Shown here: positions 18,752-27,507 of the stretch, in pieces
Position numbering within the stretch: the first letter of the stretch is position 1
How the letters are laid out: the number at the start of each line of letters is the position of its first letter
Source of the DNA: an uncultured Clostridia bacterium
GTDB taxonomy: Bacteria > Bacillota > Clostridia > Oscillospirales > Acutalibacteraceae
Assembly (NCBI GenBank): GCA_947165755.1
Contig: CAMVBR010000006.1
Location: 1-33,816, forward strand
Reading direction: 5' to 3'
DNA: 33,816 nt
The notes under the pieces: generated by a model
Seen by the model: only the letters and a program-made list of their open reading frames with translations
The model's database searches: none
What the model was told of the DNA's origin: nothing
Made by a program: the position numbers and the translations under genes

Positions 18752-20126
18752 TGTGATCATCAACACCGGTATACATCGTATACATCGGGTTCCATGCAAG
18801 TTTGATTTTACCCGTAGGACCGTGGCGGTTTTTTTCAACGAGAAGCTCCGCAAGGTTCACATTCACCTTCTGCTCCTGCTCTCCGCCATCTTCGTCGTTC
18901 TGTTCGTTTTTCTTATAATAGTCTTCGCGGTAAAGCATGACTACGATATCGGCATCCTGCTCAATAGAGCCGGATTCTCGCAAATCCGCAAGCTGAGGTT
19001 TATGGGATTTATTGCCTCTGGATTCCGTACTTCTCGAAAGCTGCGCGCAAACAACAACGGGAATATTCAGATCCTTTGCCATAAGCTTCAGATTTCTTGT
19101 GATATCGGAAACCTCCTGCACACGGCTCTCTTTTGCATCCGCGGATTTCATGAGCTGCAAGTAATCCACAAAAACGGCGGCGACGTCTTTCAGTCTGCGT
19201 ATTTTTGATTTCATTTCAGGAACAGTGGTATTGGAGGTATCGTCAAAATACAGCGGGACGTCGCCGAGAAACAATGCCGCGGAAAGAAGCGAATCCCATT
19301 CGGCGGGGGTCAGCTCTCCGGTTCGCATTTTTTGGCTCGGGATACGCGCTTCCGAGGCAAGAACACGCTGCGCAAGCTGCTCTTTTGACATTTCCAAAGA
19401 GAAAAACAATACCTTCTTTCTGGATTTTGCAGCCACGTTTCGGGCCATATTCAGCGCAAAACTCGTTTTGCCCATCGCGGGACGGGCGCCTACGATCACA
19501 AGATCTGAACGGTTCAGCCCCGTACACATGGTATCAAAATCCTTAAAACCGGTAGGAAGTCCTTTGTACTGATCACGGTCGTCGGAATTCAGCTTTGCAA
19601 GCGTATCGTAAACGGCCTTGATCATCGTACCGATGCTCGTAGGGCCATCGTCCGTTCGCCCCTGCCGGATATCGTAAATACGCTGCTCCGCCGCATCCAA
19701 CTGCTGATCGGCGTCTTTATTTGAGTTTTGCGCATCGTCTATGATCTTATTGGCAGCCTGTACCAGCGTGCGCACGTAAAACTTGTCTTTTACGATACGG
19801 CAGTACGATTCCAGATTGGAAACAGACGGAACCGCGTCGGTAAGCTGCATAAGATACTGCTTTCCGCCGTCTTCTCCGCTGAATACTTTTTCTTTTCTCA
19901 AGCGATCCAGCAGCATCAGCATGTCGATCGTTCCGGAAGTACTGTCCAGTACCGTCATAATGGAAAAAATGGACTGATGCTGCGGATAATAAAAATATTC
20001 TGATTTCAGGATGGAAGCGGCGATCGAAAAGCATTTCGGATCAAACAAAATACAGCCGAGTACAGCCTGCTCAGCTTCAAATGAATAGATCTTGCTTTGA
20101 GAATCGCCTGTTAATTCCGATGCCAT
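18735..20126 (-). CDS. dnaB: replicative DNA helicase DnaB
   Basis: EQAVLGCILFDP, LVIVGARPAMGKTSFALNMARNVA Walker A, FFSLEMSKEQLAQR, VFVDYLQLM. Confidence 0.97.
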   Translation of the reverse strand: MASELTGDSQSKIYSFEAEQAVLGCILFDPKCFSIAASILKSEYFYYPQHQSIFSIMTVLDSTSGTIDMLMLLDRLRKEKVFSGEDGGKQYLMQLTDAVPSVSNLESYCRIVKDKFYVRTLVQAANKIIDDAQNSNKDADQQLDAAEQRIYDIRQGRTDDGPTSIGTMIKAVYDTLAKLNSDDRDQYKGLPTGFKDFDTMCTGLNRSDLVIVGARPAMGKTSFALNMARNVAAKSRKKVLFFSLEMSKEQLAQRVLASEARIPSQKMRTGELTPAEWDSLLSAALFLGDVPLYFDDTSNTTVPEMKSKIRRLKDVAAVFVDYLQLMKSADAKESRVQEVSDITRNLKLMAKDLNIPVVVCAQLSRSTESRGNKSHKPQLADLRESGSIEQDADIVVMLYREDYYKKNEQNDEDGGEQEQKVNVNLAELLVEKNRHGPTGKIKLAWNPMYTMYTGVDDHNDSAQ

Positions 20127-20144
20127 TATGTAACTCCAATATAA

Positions 20145-20585
20145 TTATTCGCCTACGAAAACGTACATCTGTGCCTGAATACCGGTATAAAGCTTTACGG
20201 TAAAGGGATACGTACCGTATTGGCGGATATCTTCGGAAACGATTTTCTTTTTTTCCACTTCAATACCGAATTCTTCTTTGATTTTTTCTGCAATCTCTTT
20301 CGAGGTTACCGAGCCGAAAAGCTTCCCGTTGGCGCCGGCATTGGCCTTAACGGTAATCGTTTTGCCTTCAAGCGCAGCGGCGTTTTTTTCCGCGGCGGCT
20401 TTCTCCTGCGCGATGCGGTAAGCAGTAGCAGCCTCGCGGTTTTTGAGTTCGTTCATTGCGCCGGCGTCTGCCTGCTTGGCAATTTTTCTGGGGATCAGAT
20501 AGTTTTTGGCGTATCCGTCGGAAACGTTTACAAGCTCGCCCTTTTTACCCAGATCCTTTACATCCATGTTCAGAATGACTTTCAT
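20145..20585 (-). CDS. rplI: 50S ribosomal protein L9
   Basis: MKVILNMDVKDLGKKGELVNVSDGYAKNYLIPRKIAKQA; C-terminal domain GKLFGSVTSKEIAEKI. Confidence 0.97.
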   Translation of the reverse strand: MKVILNMDVKDLGKKGELVNVSDGYAKNYLIPRKIAKQADAGAMNELKNREAATAYRIAQEKAAAEKNAAALEGKTITVKANAGANGKLFGSVTSKEIAEKIKEEFGIEVEKKKIVSEDIRQYGTYPFTVKLYTGIQAQMYVFVGE

Positions 20586-20588
20586 CTT

Positions 20589-22571
20589 TCATCCTCCTGC
20601 ATCTGTTGTATTTGATAAATATTCGTCTATTTTTTCCTTCAGCAGCGCGAACGCTTCTTCAGGCGTTACGCCGCTGAGCTGAGCCGCAGCCATACTGTGG
20701 TGCCCACCGCCGCCAAGCTTCTCCATAATAAGCTGAACGTTGATCCGCTCAAGACTTCGCGCGGAAATATTGAGCATGTTATCCCCAAAAGGCGATATCA
20801 CAAAGGATGCGTCAACGTTGGAGATCGTAAGAAGCTCATCTGCCGCTTTTGAGCAGATCAGCCTTGCGGCTTCACCTTTTACCTCTGATATCGATATCGC
20901 ATAACGATCATAAAAATGCGCGTTGTTTACGATTTCATTGATCTTTATATTCTCATCAACACTGCCCGCAAACAGTTTTCTGACGGCGACGGTATCCGCC
21001 TTACAGGAACGCAGATAAGAAGCGGCGTCAAACGTGCGGCTGCCGACGCGCAAGGTAAAATCCTTCGTATCCAGCATAATGCCGGCAAGCAGCCCCTGCG
21101 CCTGGTTCTGCGTCAGCTTCGGTTTCGACGGAGAATACTGCACAAGCTCGGTTACCATTTCGCAAGCGGACGAGGCGTGAGGCTCCAGAAGCTCATATGT
21201 ACTTCCTTCTATATGATCCACCGCCATTCTGTGATGGTCGATCACAACCGTTTTCAGCCCCAGATTCAAAAAGCGCGGTTCCTCAACGATTTTCACGCGC
21301 ATTGTATCAACTATGATCAAAAGCGTGTTGTCGTTGATTTCGGATAGCGCCTTTTCGGGCGTAATAAAACTGATCGCACCCGAACCGCTTTCCAGCATAT
21401 GGATCAGAGGCAGCGCCATCGTTTTCTCTTTTTTTACGATAACGTGAGCGTTTTTTCCAACGGATCTCGCAATAGCCACAAGGCCGCCGGCTGCGCCGAT
21501 ACAATCAAAATCACTGAAGCTGTGGCCCATCACCAAAACGTTCGAGCTGTTTTGAATATACTCTGCCAAAGCGCCCGCAAAGGCACGGGATTTGATCTTT
21601 CCCCGTTTTTCTTTTCCGCCGCTGATTCCGCCGAAAAACTCGTAATTATCACCGGTTTTGATCGCAACCTGATCGCCGCCGCGTCCACGCGCCATATCCA
21701 GGGCTTCTCTCGCGTCGTCCTCGCATAAGTCCACTTCATCCGCATGGCCGACGCCTATGCTGAGCGTGATCTCTGTTTCAGAAGGCCCGAAATGGCCGTT
21801 TCTCACCTTATCGATCACGCTGAACCGATTGGCGATCATGTCGTCAAGGTTCTTTGATTCCGTTACGGCAAAAAACCTGCCGTCGGTAAACTTTCTAAAG
21901 ATGCACTTGTTCTCAACAAACCATTTGCTGATGATCCTGTCGATATCGGAATTCATAGCATAATAGTCTTCATGCGGCATCAAATCTTCTGCCTGTTCCA
22001 GCGAATCCACGTTGATCAGCAGCACTACGGGGCGGGTCAGCAAGTATTTTGTGCGAACATCCTTCAAAAGGGTATCGTCCACAAAATACAGTGCGTAAGC
22101 GCCATCCTTCAGGGCGGCCGGGTAAACAGTATACTTGCCTTTATCCCCGTTTACTTCAAAACTCACAGCGTCATTTCCATCGGCAAGATACGTGTGTAAA
22201 GGGATCACAGTTCGCAGGTTGTTGTTCTCCATTCCTGAAAAGTCCTGAAGAACGCTTTCAAAAAGAGCATTGAACCATACGAGCTCGCCATCTGATTCGA
22301 TCAAAGCCGCAGGCAGCGGGAAAGCGCCTACAACGTCCTTATCCGCATCCGAAAGACGCAGCATGTCGGTGAGGCTTCTTACCTGTTCAACTTTTCTTTT
22401 TTGATCTTTAAGGTACCAATGAAAAGAAACGAATACAACAAAACAAACACAGCCGACCTCTGTTAATCCGACCGGTACAGAATACATAACAGTCAAAAGG
22501 CTGACGATCAGCGCGATCGTAATTATAATAAAAGTAAACGGATTGCGCTTAATAATATTTAATATTTTCAA
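20589..22571 (-). CDS. gdpP: GdpP-like cyclic-di-AMP phosphodiesterase (2 TM + PAS-like + degenerate GGDEF + DHH/DHHA1)
   Basis: Two N-terminal TM segments; DHH motifs VMGHSFSDFDCIGAAGGL, IIVDTMR, VVIDHHRM; DHHA1 GGGGHHSMAAAQL. Confidence 0.92.
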   Translation of the reverse strand: MKILNIIKRNPFTFIIITIALIVSLLTVMYSVPVGLTEVGCVCFVVFVSFHWYLKDQKRKVEQVRSLTDMLRLSDADKDVVGAFPLPAALIESDGELVWFNALFESVLQDFSGMENNNLRTVIPLHTYLADGNDAVSFEVNGDKGKYTVYPAALKDGAYALYFVDDTLLKDVRTKYLLTRPVVLLINVDSLEQAEDLMPHEDYYAMNSDIDRIISKWFVENKCIFRKFTDGRFFAVTESKNLDDMIANRFSVIDKVRNGHFGPSETEITLSIGVGHADEVDLCEDDAREALDMARGRGGDQVAIKTGDNYEFFGGISGGKEKRGKIKSRAFAGALAEYIQNSSNVLVMGHSFSDFDCIGAAGGLVAIARSVGKNAHVIVKKEKTMALPLIHMLESGSGAISFITPEKALSEINDNTLLIIVDTMRVKIVEEPRFLNLGLKTVVIDHHRMAVDHIEGSTYELLEPHASSACEMVTELVQYSPSKPKLTQNQAQGLLAGIMLDTKDFTLRVGSRTFDAASYLRSCKADTVAVRKLFAGSVDENIKINEIVNNAHFYDRYAISISEVKGEAARLICSKAADELLTISNVDASFVISPFGDNMLNISARSLERINVQLIMEKLGGGGHHSMAAAQLSGVTPEEAFALLKEKIDEYLSNTTDAGG

Positions 22572-22595
22572 GCAACCGCCTCCTGATACTGAAAA

Positions 22596-24527
22596 TTATA
22601 CTGCGAATACGCTTACAATGATGATCGGGGACCTTTTTGTTTTATCAAATACGGCTTTTGCAACTGCGTCTTTCAGCCTTTGCTTGAGCACGTTGCTGTC
22701 CATATTCACACCGCGCCTGTATCGGTCAAAAGCATCCTCACAGGCATTTGTGATATATGCGTTCAGCTCGTTCGCATTATCACCGAAAACAAATCCCTTT
22801 GTCTGAATATCCACGGAGGACATCAAACCGCCCGTATACAGATCGTAAACCGCGGTAACAAGCACGATCCCGTCGGTTGAAAGCTTTTTTCTGTCTCGCA
22901 GGACCGAGCTTCCCACATCTCCTACGCCTGAGGAATCCACAAAGATCCTGCCGGCCGCAACATGCGTTTCCGTTTTGATGCCCGCATCAGATAAAGCCAC
23001 AACGTCTCCGAGTTCGGGAACCAGTATATTCTTTTCCGGGATCCCCACGCTCAACGCAAGCTCAGCGTGCTTTCGCATGTGCTTCTGTTCACCGTGGACC
23101 GGAATAAAATATTTCGGACGAACAAGATTCATGATCAGCTTCAGTTCTTCCTGCGCGGCATGACCGGAAACGTGGATCCCAAGGCTTTTTTCGTAGATCA
23201 CCTCTGCGCCGAGCTTCATAAGCTCGTTGATCGTATTGGCAACCGTTTTTTCGTTGCCGGGAATCGGCGTAGCGGAAATGATCACGAAATCGTTATCACC
23301 GATTTTCACTTTTTTGTGTTCGCCCGTAGCCATTCTTGTAAGCGCGGACATCGGTTCCCCCTGGCTGCCGGTGGTAATGATCACGATCTCTTCGTCAGGG
23401 TAATTCCGCAGATGGTCAATCGAAAGGATCAATCCGTCCGGCACGTTCAGATAACCGAGATCCCGGCTGATCGAGGTTACGTTCTCAAGGCTTCTGCCGG
23501 ACAAAAAGATTTTTCTGCCCATGCGCACGGATGCGTCGATGATCTGCTGTATACGATGGATGTTTGAAGAAAAAGAGGCAACGATAATACGCTTTTTATC
23601 GGCCCTCACAAACAGCTGCGCAAGCGTCTCGCCTACTTTTTTCTCACTGGGGGTATATCCGGCTTTTTCGGCGTTGGTTGAATCCTGCAGAAGGCAAAGC
23701 ACACCCTCGTTTCCGAGCTGGGCGAATTTCGGCAAATCAATCACACCGCCGTCGATCGGGGTGTTATCGATCTTGAAGTCGCCGGTATGAACGATCACCC
23801 CAGCTTCGCAGCGAATCGCAAAGGAAAGCGCGTCGGGAATGGAATGATTCACGTGAATTGCCTCAAACGTGAATACGCCGGCTTTGATCACGTCGCCGGG
23901 GTTGATCACGTTCAGCTTTGCGCTGCGAAACATTCTGTGCTCCCGCAGCTTGCCCTCGATCAGCCCCATAGTCAGCCTTGTGGCATAAATCGGAATATTT
24001 ACTACTTTAAGTAAGTAAGGAAGACCGCCGATATGGTCTTCATGTCCGTGGGTGATAAACACCGCTTTGATTTTGGATGCGTTTCTCTCTATAAAGTTGA
24101 AATCCGGCAGTACGTAGTCGATTCCGGGCATATCCGCATCCGGGAACGTCATACCGCAATCCAGTATGACCATATCGCCGTTGTATTCAAATACGGTAAG
24201 ATTCTTTCCGATTTCGTTGATGCCCCCCAGAAATGTGATCCGTACGGGCATTGCAGCATGCGCAGCCTTTTTCTTTTCCCCGGCAGGCGTTCTCTTTTTT
24301 GCTGTATTTTTTTTCTCGGTTTTTGTTTTTGCTTCAGCTTGTTCGGTTCTTGAAGCCGCTTCTGACTCTATTGCTTTTTTCTTTGTTTTTGCAGCGGTTC
24401 CGTTCTTGTCTGAAGATTTTTTTACCGTCGACCTTTTACCGGCTGTGGACGACGAACGTCTATTCGATTTTTTTTCTGTTTTTGTCTCTGTGGTTTCATT
24501 CTGCGTTTTTGCAGTTTTATTTGGCAT
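22596..24527 (-). CDS. rnjA: ribonuclease J with a long Lys/Thr-rich N-terminal extension
   Basis: ITFLGGINEIGKNLTVFEY, VFITHGHEDHIGGLPYLL metallo-beta-lactamase motif, VHTGDFKID, PVHGEQKHMRKHAELA; residues ~1-92 low-complexity K/T/E/A. Confidence 0.93.
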   Translation of the reverse strand: MPNKTAKTQNETTETKTEKKSNRRSSSTAGKRSTVKKSSDKNGTAAKTKKKAIESEAASRTEQAEAKTKTEKKNTAKKRTPAGEKKKAAHAAMPVRITFLGGINEIGKNLTVFEYNGDMVILDCGMTFPDADMPGIDYVLPDFNFIERNASKIKAVFITHGHEDHIGGLPYLLKVVNIPIYATRLTMGLIEGKLREHRMFRSAKLNVINPGDVIKAGVFTFEAIHVNHSIPDALSFAIRCEAGVIVHTGDFKIDNTPIDGGVIDLPKFAQLGNEGVLCLLQDSTNAEKAGYTPSEKKVGETLAQLFVRADKKRIIVASFSSNIHRIQQIIDASVRMGRKIFLSGRSLENVTSISRDLGYLNVPDGLILSIDHLRNYPDEEIVIITTGSQGEPMSALTRMATGEHKKVKIGDNDFVIISATPIPGNEKTVANTINELMKLGAEVIYEKSLGIHVSGHAAQEELKLIMNLVRPKYFIPVHGEQKHMRKHAELALSVGIPEKNILVPELGDVVALSDAGIKTETHVAAGRIFVDSSGVGDVGSSVLRDRKKLSTDGIVLVTAVYDLYTGGLMSSVDIQTKGFVFGDNANELNAYITNACEDAFDRYRRGVNMDSNVLKQRLKDAVAKAVFDKTKRSPIIIVSVFAV

Positions 24528-24590
24528 AATAACTCCTTTTTGATTTATATAAAAAGATTATTTCAAAATAAAATAATACGTCTTATAATA

Positions 24591-26915
24591 CTACTTTTTA
24601 TCGTCATTGTCAATATTGATACTTTGTAATTTTGAAAGCAGGTCGCCGCCGATTTCTTTTGCCGTTTCCGTATCGGCAGCCTGAATCACAAGCCGTACTC
24701 GATTTGAATTCCCAAGCTGACGAATTTTCACATCCGCGCCACGATGATCACCAAAAGAATAGTACGGCTCGGCGCTGCTTTTTTTTCTTCCCCCCGCGTT
24801 AAGAAACATGCGTCGAATCTCAGACGGTGCGCGATCAAGCTCAACAACCTTTCTTCGGACCACAAAGTCATTCTGCAGCGACATCAGATGCTCCAGATCG
24901 GTATTCGCTTCCGTTAACACCGAGATTATTTTTACACATAAAAATACAGCGTCAAAATTCCAGAGATTCCCGAGCAGCTGTTCAGAGGTAAAATACGCCG
25001 GAAGCTTTGAAACGGGCCCCATTCGTATTGCGCAGCTGTTGTATACCTGCGCCTTCTCCATGATGAAATCCGGCGCGTCCTCAGGGAGCAGCACGTCCGT
25101 TCCGCGAGCGAACGCGAGTTCGCATAGTACAGCGCGTATGCGGTCGGCGGAATAAACGTGGTCATTTTCTATGCAATACAGGTCGGTTCCGTCTTCATTG
25201 ATCAAAAACTGCATATCGCCGGGCATATCTGCATTTTCGGCTTTCAAAAACAGTCCGTCCAAAATCGATTTGATAATGTTATTCTCACACTCAAAGCGCA
25301 TCCGCTTTCCGTTCGGAAACACAGGCATTATTTTTTTCAATGCGGAAAGGTATGAAGCCCGCATAAGATGCATACGGAACAATTCATAGGGCGGTTGATC
25401 AAAAGAGAAGCGAAAGGCCGAGAATCGGTAATTGTTATTTATAAATCTTGCGACTGAAGGATCAACCGGGAACCCATCCTTACCAAAAACAGCAATATTT
25501 ACGGTCTGATCCGATGCTGAAACATACAAAAACAGATCAAGATTACTGTATGCGCTGTAAAAATATGCCTGTGCCTTATACACAGCTTCGTAGTCGTATG
25601 CAATCGCGCCGCAGGCGCGCACACCGCAAATACACACGTTTTTATAAAGCTCCGAAATATCCGTCCCGTCGCATCCGACGCCGATTCTGCGTATCGTTTT
25701 TACAGAAGCGACAGCATGTCCCAGCTTTATTGCGTCAGACAAAGACAATTCCACATAAGCCCTTCCCGAAATACCGTATATATCGGGTTCGATCCTTTCA
25801 GGCGTTTCATAAAACATGTCTTTGGAAATAATGGCTTCCGGTGTGATCGTCCTCCCCGGCCAGATCCTGCATCCGGGCAAGACTCTGGAAAATCTGCCTA
25901 TCTTAGCCCCGTAGCCGATCACCGCATTTTTCTCGATCACGCAATTCTCGCCCACCTGAACATTGTCGTCAAGGATCGCGTCTAAAAGATCCGTGCCGTT
26001 GCCAACTTCCACATGGTTCCCAACCAAACAAGCATGCACCGTACACCCGCGATCGAGACGAACGGAACTTCCGAGTACCGTATGCGGCCCTATTGTACAA
26101 TTCTCTTCAAAGGTACATCCCTCGCCGATCAGGCACGGCGCAATGATCTTATTTCCCCGGTCATCTTCCCGGTCTTCAGAATAGAACGTACCCTTGAACG
26201 CAAACCGGTCGATATACTGTTCCAGCATTTCGGCCGAAAGCGATCTGTATGCCTCAAATTCCCCGATATCTCCCCACATCTGATCGGTGCGAAAACAGAA
26301 AAAACGCAGTTTTTGTTTTAGTATATCAGGGAACAACTGTCCCGCAAAATCATAAGCCGTTCCGGAAGGAATCAGTTCCAGCACTCTACCCTTCAAAACA
26401 TATATCCCGGTGTTGATCAAACTGGATTCCGCATTCTCCCAAGTTGGTTTTTCCTGAAACCCGATCACATTCCCCTCTCGATCGCACTTGATCACCCCGT
26501 ATTCTCTGGGATCGGATACTTCCTTCCCCACCAACGTTACATCTGCATTTGTGTTCACGTGGGAATCGATCACTGCGTTCAGATCTATATTGAAGATATT
26601 ATCCCCGCTGAGAACAAGCACGTCTTCGTCGGTTTCGGCAACGCAGTTCTTTACGCCGCCTGCGGTACCCAGCGGTTTGTTTTCTTCATAATAGCGCAAT
26701 TCGGCATGAAAGCCGGTTTTTTCACAATATTCCATAATATCCATCGCTTTATAACCGAGTGAAAGACGGATATCGGTAATTCCGGCCCTGATTACACTTT
26801 CAATAATATGCTTCAGCACCGGAACGTTCATGATTCTGATCAAAGGCTTGGGCGTCGTTTCCGTCAGCGGCTGCAATCTGCTGCCAAGGCCGCCGCACAT
26901 AATTACCGCAATCAT
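24591..26915 (-). CDS. sugar-phosphate nucleotidyltransferase + left-handed beta-helix repeats + phosphomannomutase-like C-terminal domain
   Basis: MIAVIMCGGLGSRLQPLTETTPKPLIRIMNVPVL; hexapeptide-like repeats (CTFEENCTIGPHTVLGSSV, VQVGENCVIEKNAVIGYGAKIG); C-terminal RRIGVGCDGTD...INEDGTDLYCIEN resembling a PMM/PGM fold. Confidence 0.85.
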   Translation of the reverse strand: MIAVIMCGGLGSRLQPLTETTPKPLIRIMNVPVLKHIIESVIRAGITDIRLSLGYKAMDIMEYCEKTGFHAELRYYEENKPLGTAGGVKNCVAETDEDVLVLSGDNIFNIDLNAVIDSHVNTNADVTLVGKEVSDPREYGVIKCDREGNVIGFQEKPTWENAESSLINTGIYVLKGRVLELIPSGTAYDFAGQLFPDILKQKLRFFCFRTDQMWGDIGEFEAYRSLSAEMLEQYIDRFAFKGTFYSEDREDDRGNKIIAPCLIGEGCTFEENCTIGPHTVLGSSVRLDRGCTVHACLVGNHVEVGNGTDLLDAILDDNVQVGENCVIEKNAVIGYGAKIGRFSRVLPGCRIWPGRTITPEAIISKDMFYETPERIEPDIYGISGRAYVELSLSDAIKLGHAVASVKTIRRIGVGCDGTDISELYKNVCICGVRACGAIAYDYEAVYKAQAYFYSAYSNLDLFLYVSASDQTVNIAVFGKDGFPVDPSVARFINNNYRFSAFRFSFDQPPYELFRMHLMRASYLSALKKIMPVFPNGKRMRFECENNIIKSILDGLFLKAENADMPGDMQFLINEDGTDLYCIENDHVYSADRIRAVLCELAFARGTDVLLPEDAPDFIMEKAQVYNSCAIRMGPVSKLPAYFTSEQLLGNLWNFDAVFLCVKIISVLTEANTDLEHLMSLQNDFVVRRKVVELDRAPSEIRRMFLNAGGRKKSSAEPYYSFGDHRGADVKIRQLGNSNRVRLVIQAADTETAKEIGGDLLSKLQSINIDNDDKK

Positions 26916-26983
26916 TTTTTCACCCCATATTGATTTATCACGGTTATTATTTACCTGCAGAACCGTGTTTAGTCATATTTGCA

Positions 26984-27012
26984 TTGATTTTAGCAAAACA
27001 ATATGCTACAAT
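26984..27012 (+). promoter_or_regulatory. sigmaA-type promoter for rnhA
   Basis: TTGATT (26984-26989), 17 nt, TACAAT (27007-27012); AAAGGTGA SD follows. Confidence 0.6.
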
Positions 27013-27028
27013 GCACAAAGGTGATCAG

Positions 27029-27481
27029 ATGGATACTGTATATATTTATACCGACGGCGCATGCTCGGGAAATCCCGGCCCCGGCGGATGGTGCGCCATA
27101 CTTCGTTACAAACAAAAAGAACGCGAGGTTTTCGGCGCGGAAAAAGAAACAACAAACAATCGCATGGAACTCACAGCTGTGATCAAAGGGCTGAAAGCTC
27201 TGAGATACCCGTGCAAAGTCATGGTGATTTCCGATTCAAAATATGTTTGCGACGCGATCAATCAGCACTGGCTGAGTTCATGGGAAAGAAAAAGCTGGAA
27301 AAAATCCGACGGAAAACCCGTACTCAATCCGGATTTGTGGATGGAACTGTCATCGTTGCTGAAACTGCATGACGTTCAATTTACGTGGATCAAAGGCCAC
27401 GCCGGTCACCCGGAAAATGAACGTTGCGACGCGATCGCAGTCAGGGAATACCGGAAATATCTTAAAAACAGCGATCTGTAA
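27029..27481 (+). CDS. rnhA: ribonuclease HI
   Basis: VYIYTDGACSGNPGPGGWCAILRY, NNRMELTAVIKGLKAL, VISDSKYVCDAI, WIKGHAGHPENERCDAIA; start ATG 27029 with SD AAAGGTGA rather than 26930. Confidence 0.95.
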   Translation: MDTVYIYTDGACSGNPGPGGWCAILRYKQKEREVFGAEKETTNNRMELTAVIKGLKALRYPCKVMVISDSKYVCDAINQHWLSSWERKSWKKSDGKPVLNPDLWMELSSLLKLHDVQFTWIKGHAGHPENERCDAIAVREYRKYLKNSDL

Positions 27482-27506
27482 GCCACACGTTTACAGATCG
27501 CTTTGC
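27470..27506. terminator. terminator hairpin overlapping the rnhA stop codon, between convergent rnhA and spoIVA
   Basis: AGCGATCTGTAA (27470-27481) / TTACAGATCGCT (27491-27502), 12-bp perfect stem; T-rich flanks on both strands. Confidence 0.8.
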
Positions 27507-27507
27507 T

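Noticed and set aside
20589-22571. Loss of DHH active-site motifs in GdpP
   Set aside because: VMGHSFSDFDCIGAA, VDTMR and IDHHR remain recognizable; the degenerate GGDEF region is normal for GdpP.
24166-24543. Hydrophobic Phe/Ser-rich plus-strand ORF resembling a membrane protein
   Set aside because: Antisense of the Lys-rich RNase J tail (AAA codons read as TTT), so hydrophobicity is an artefact.
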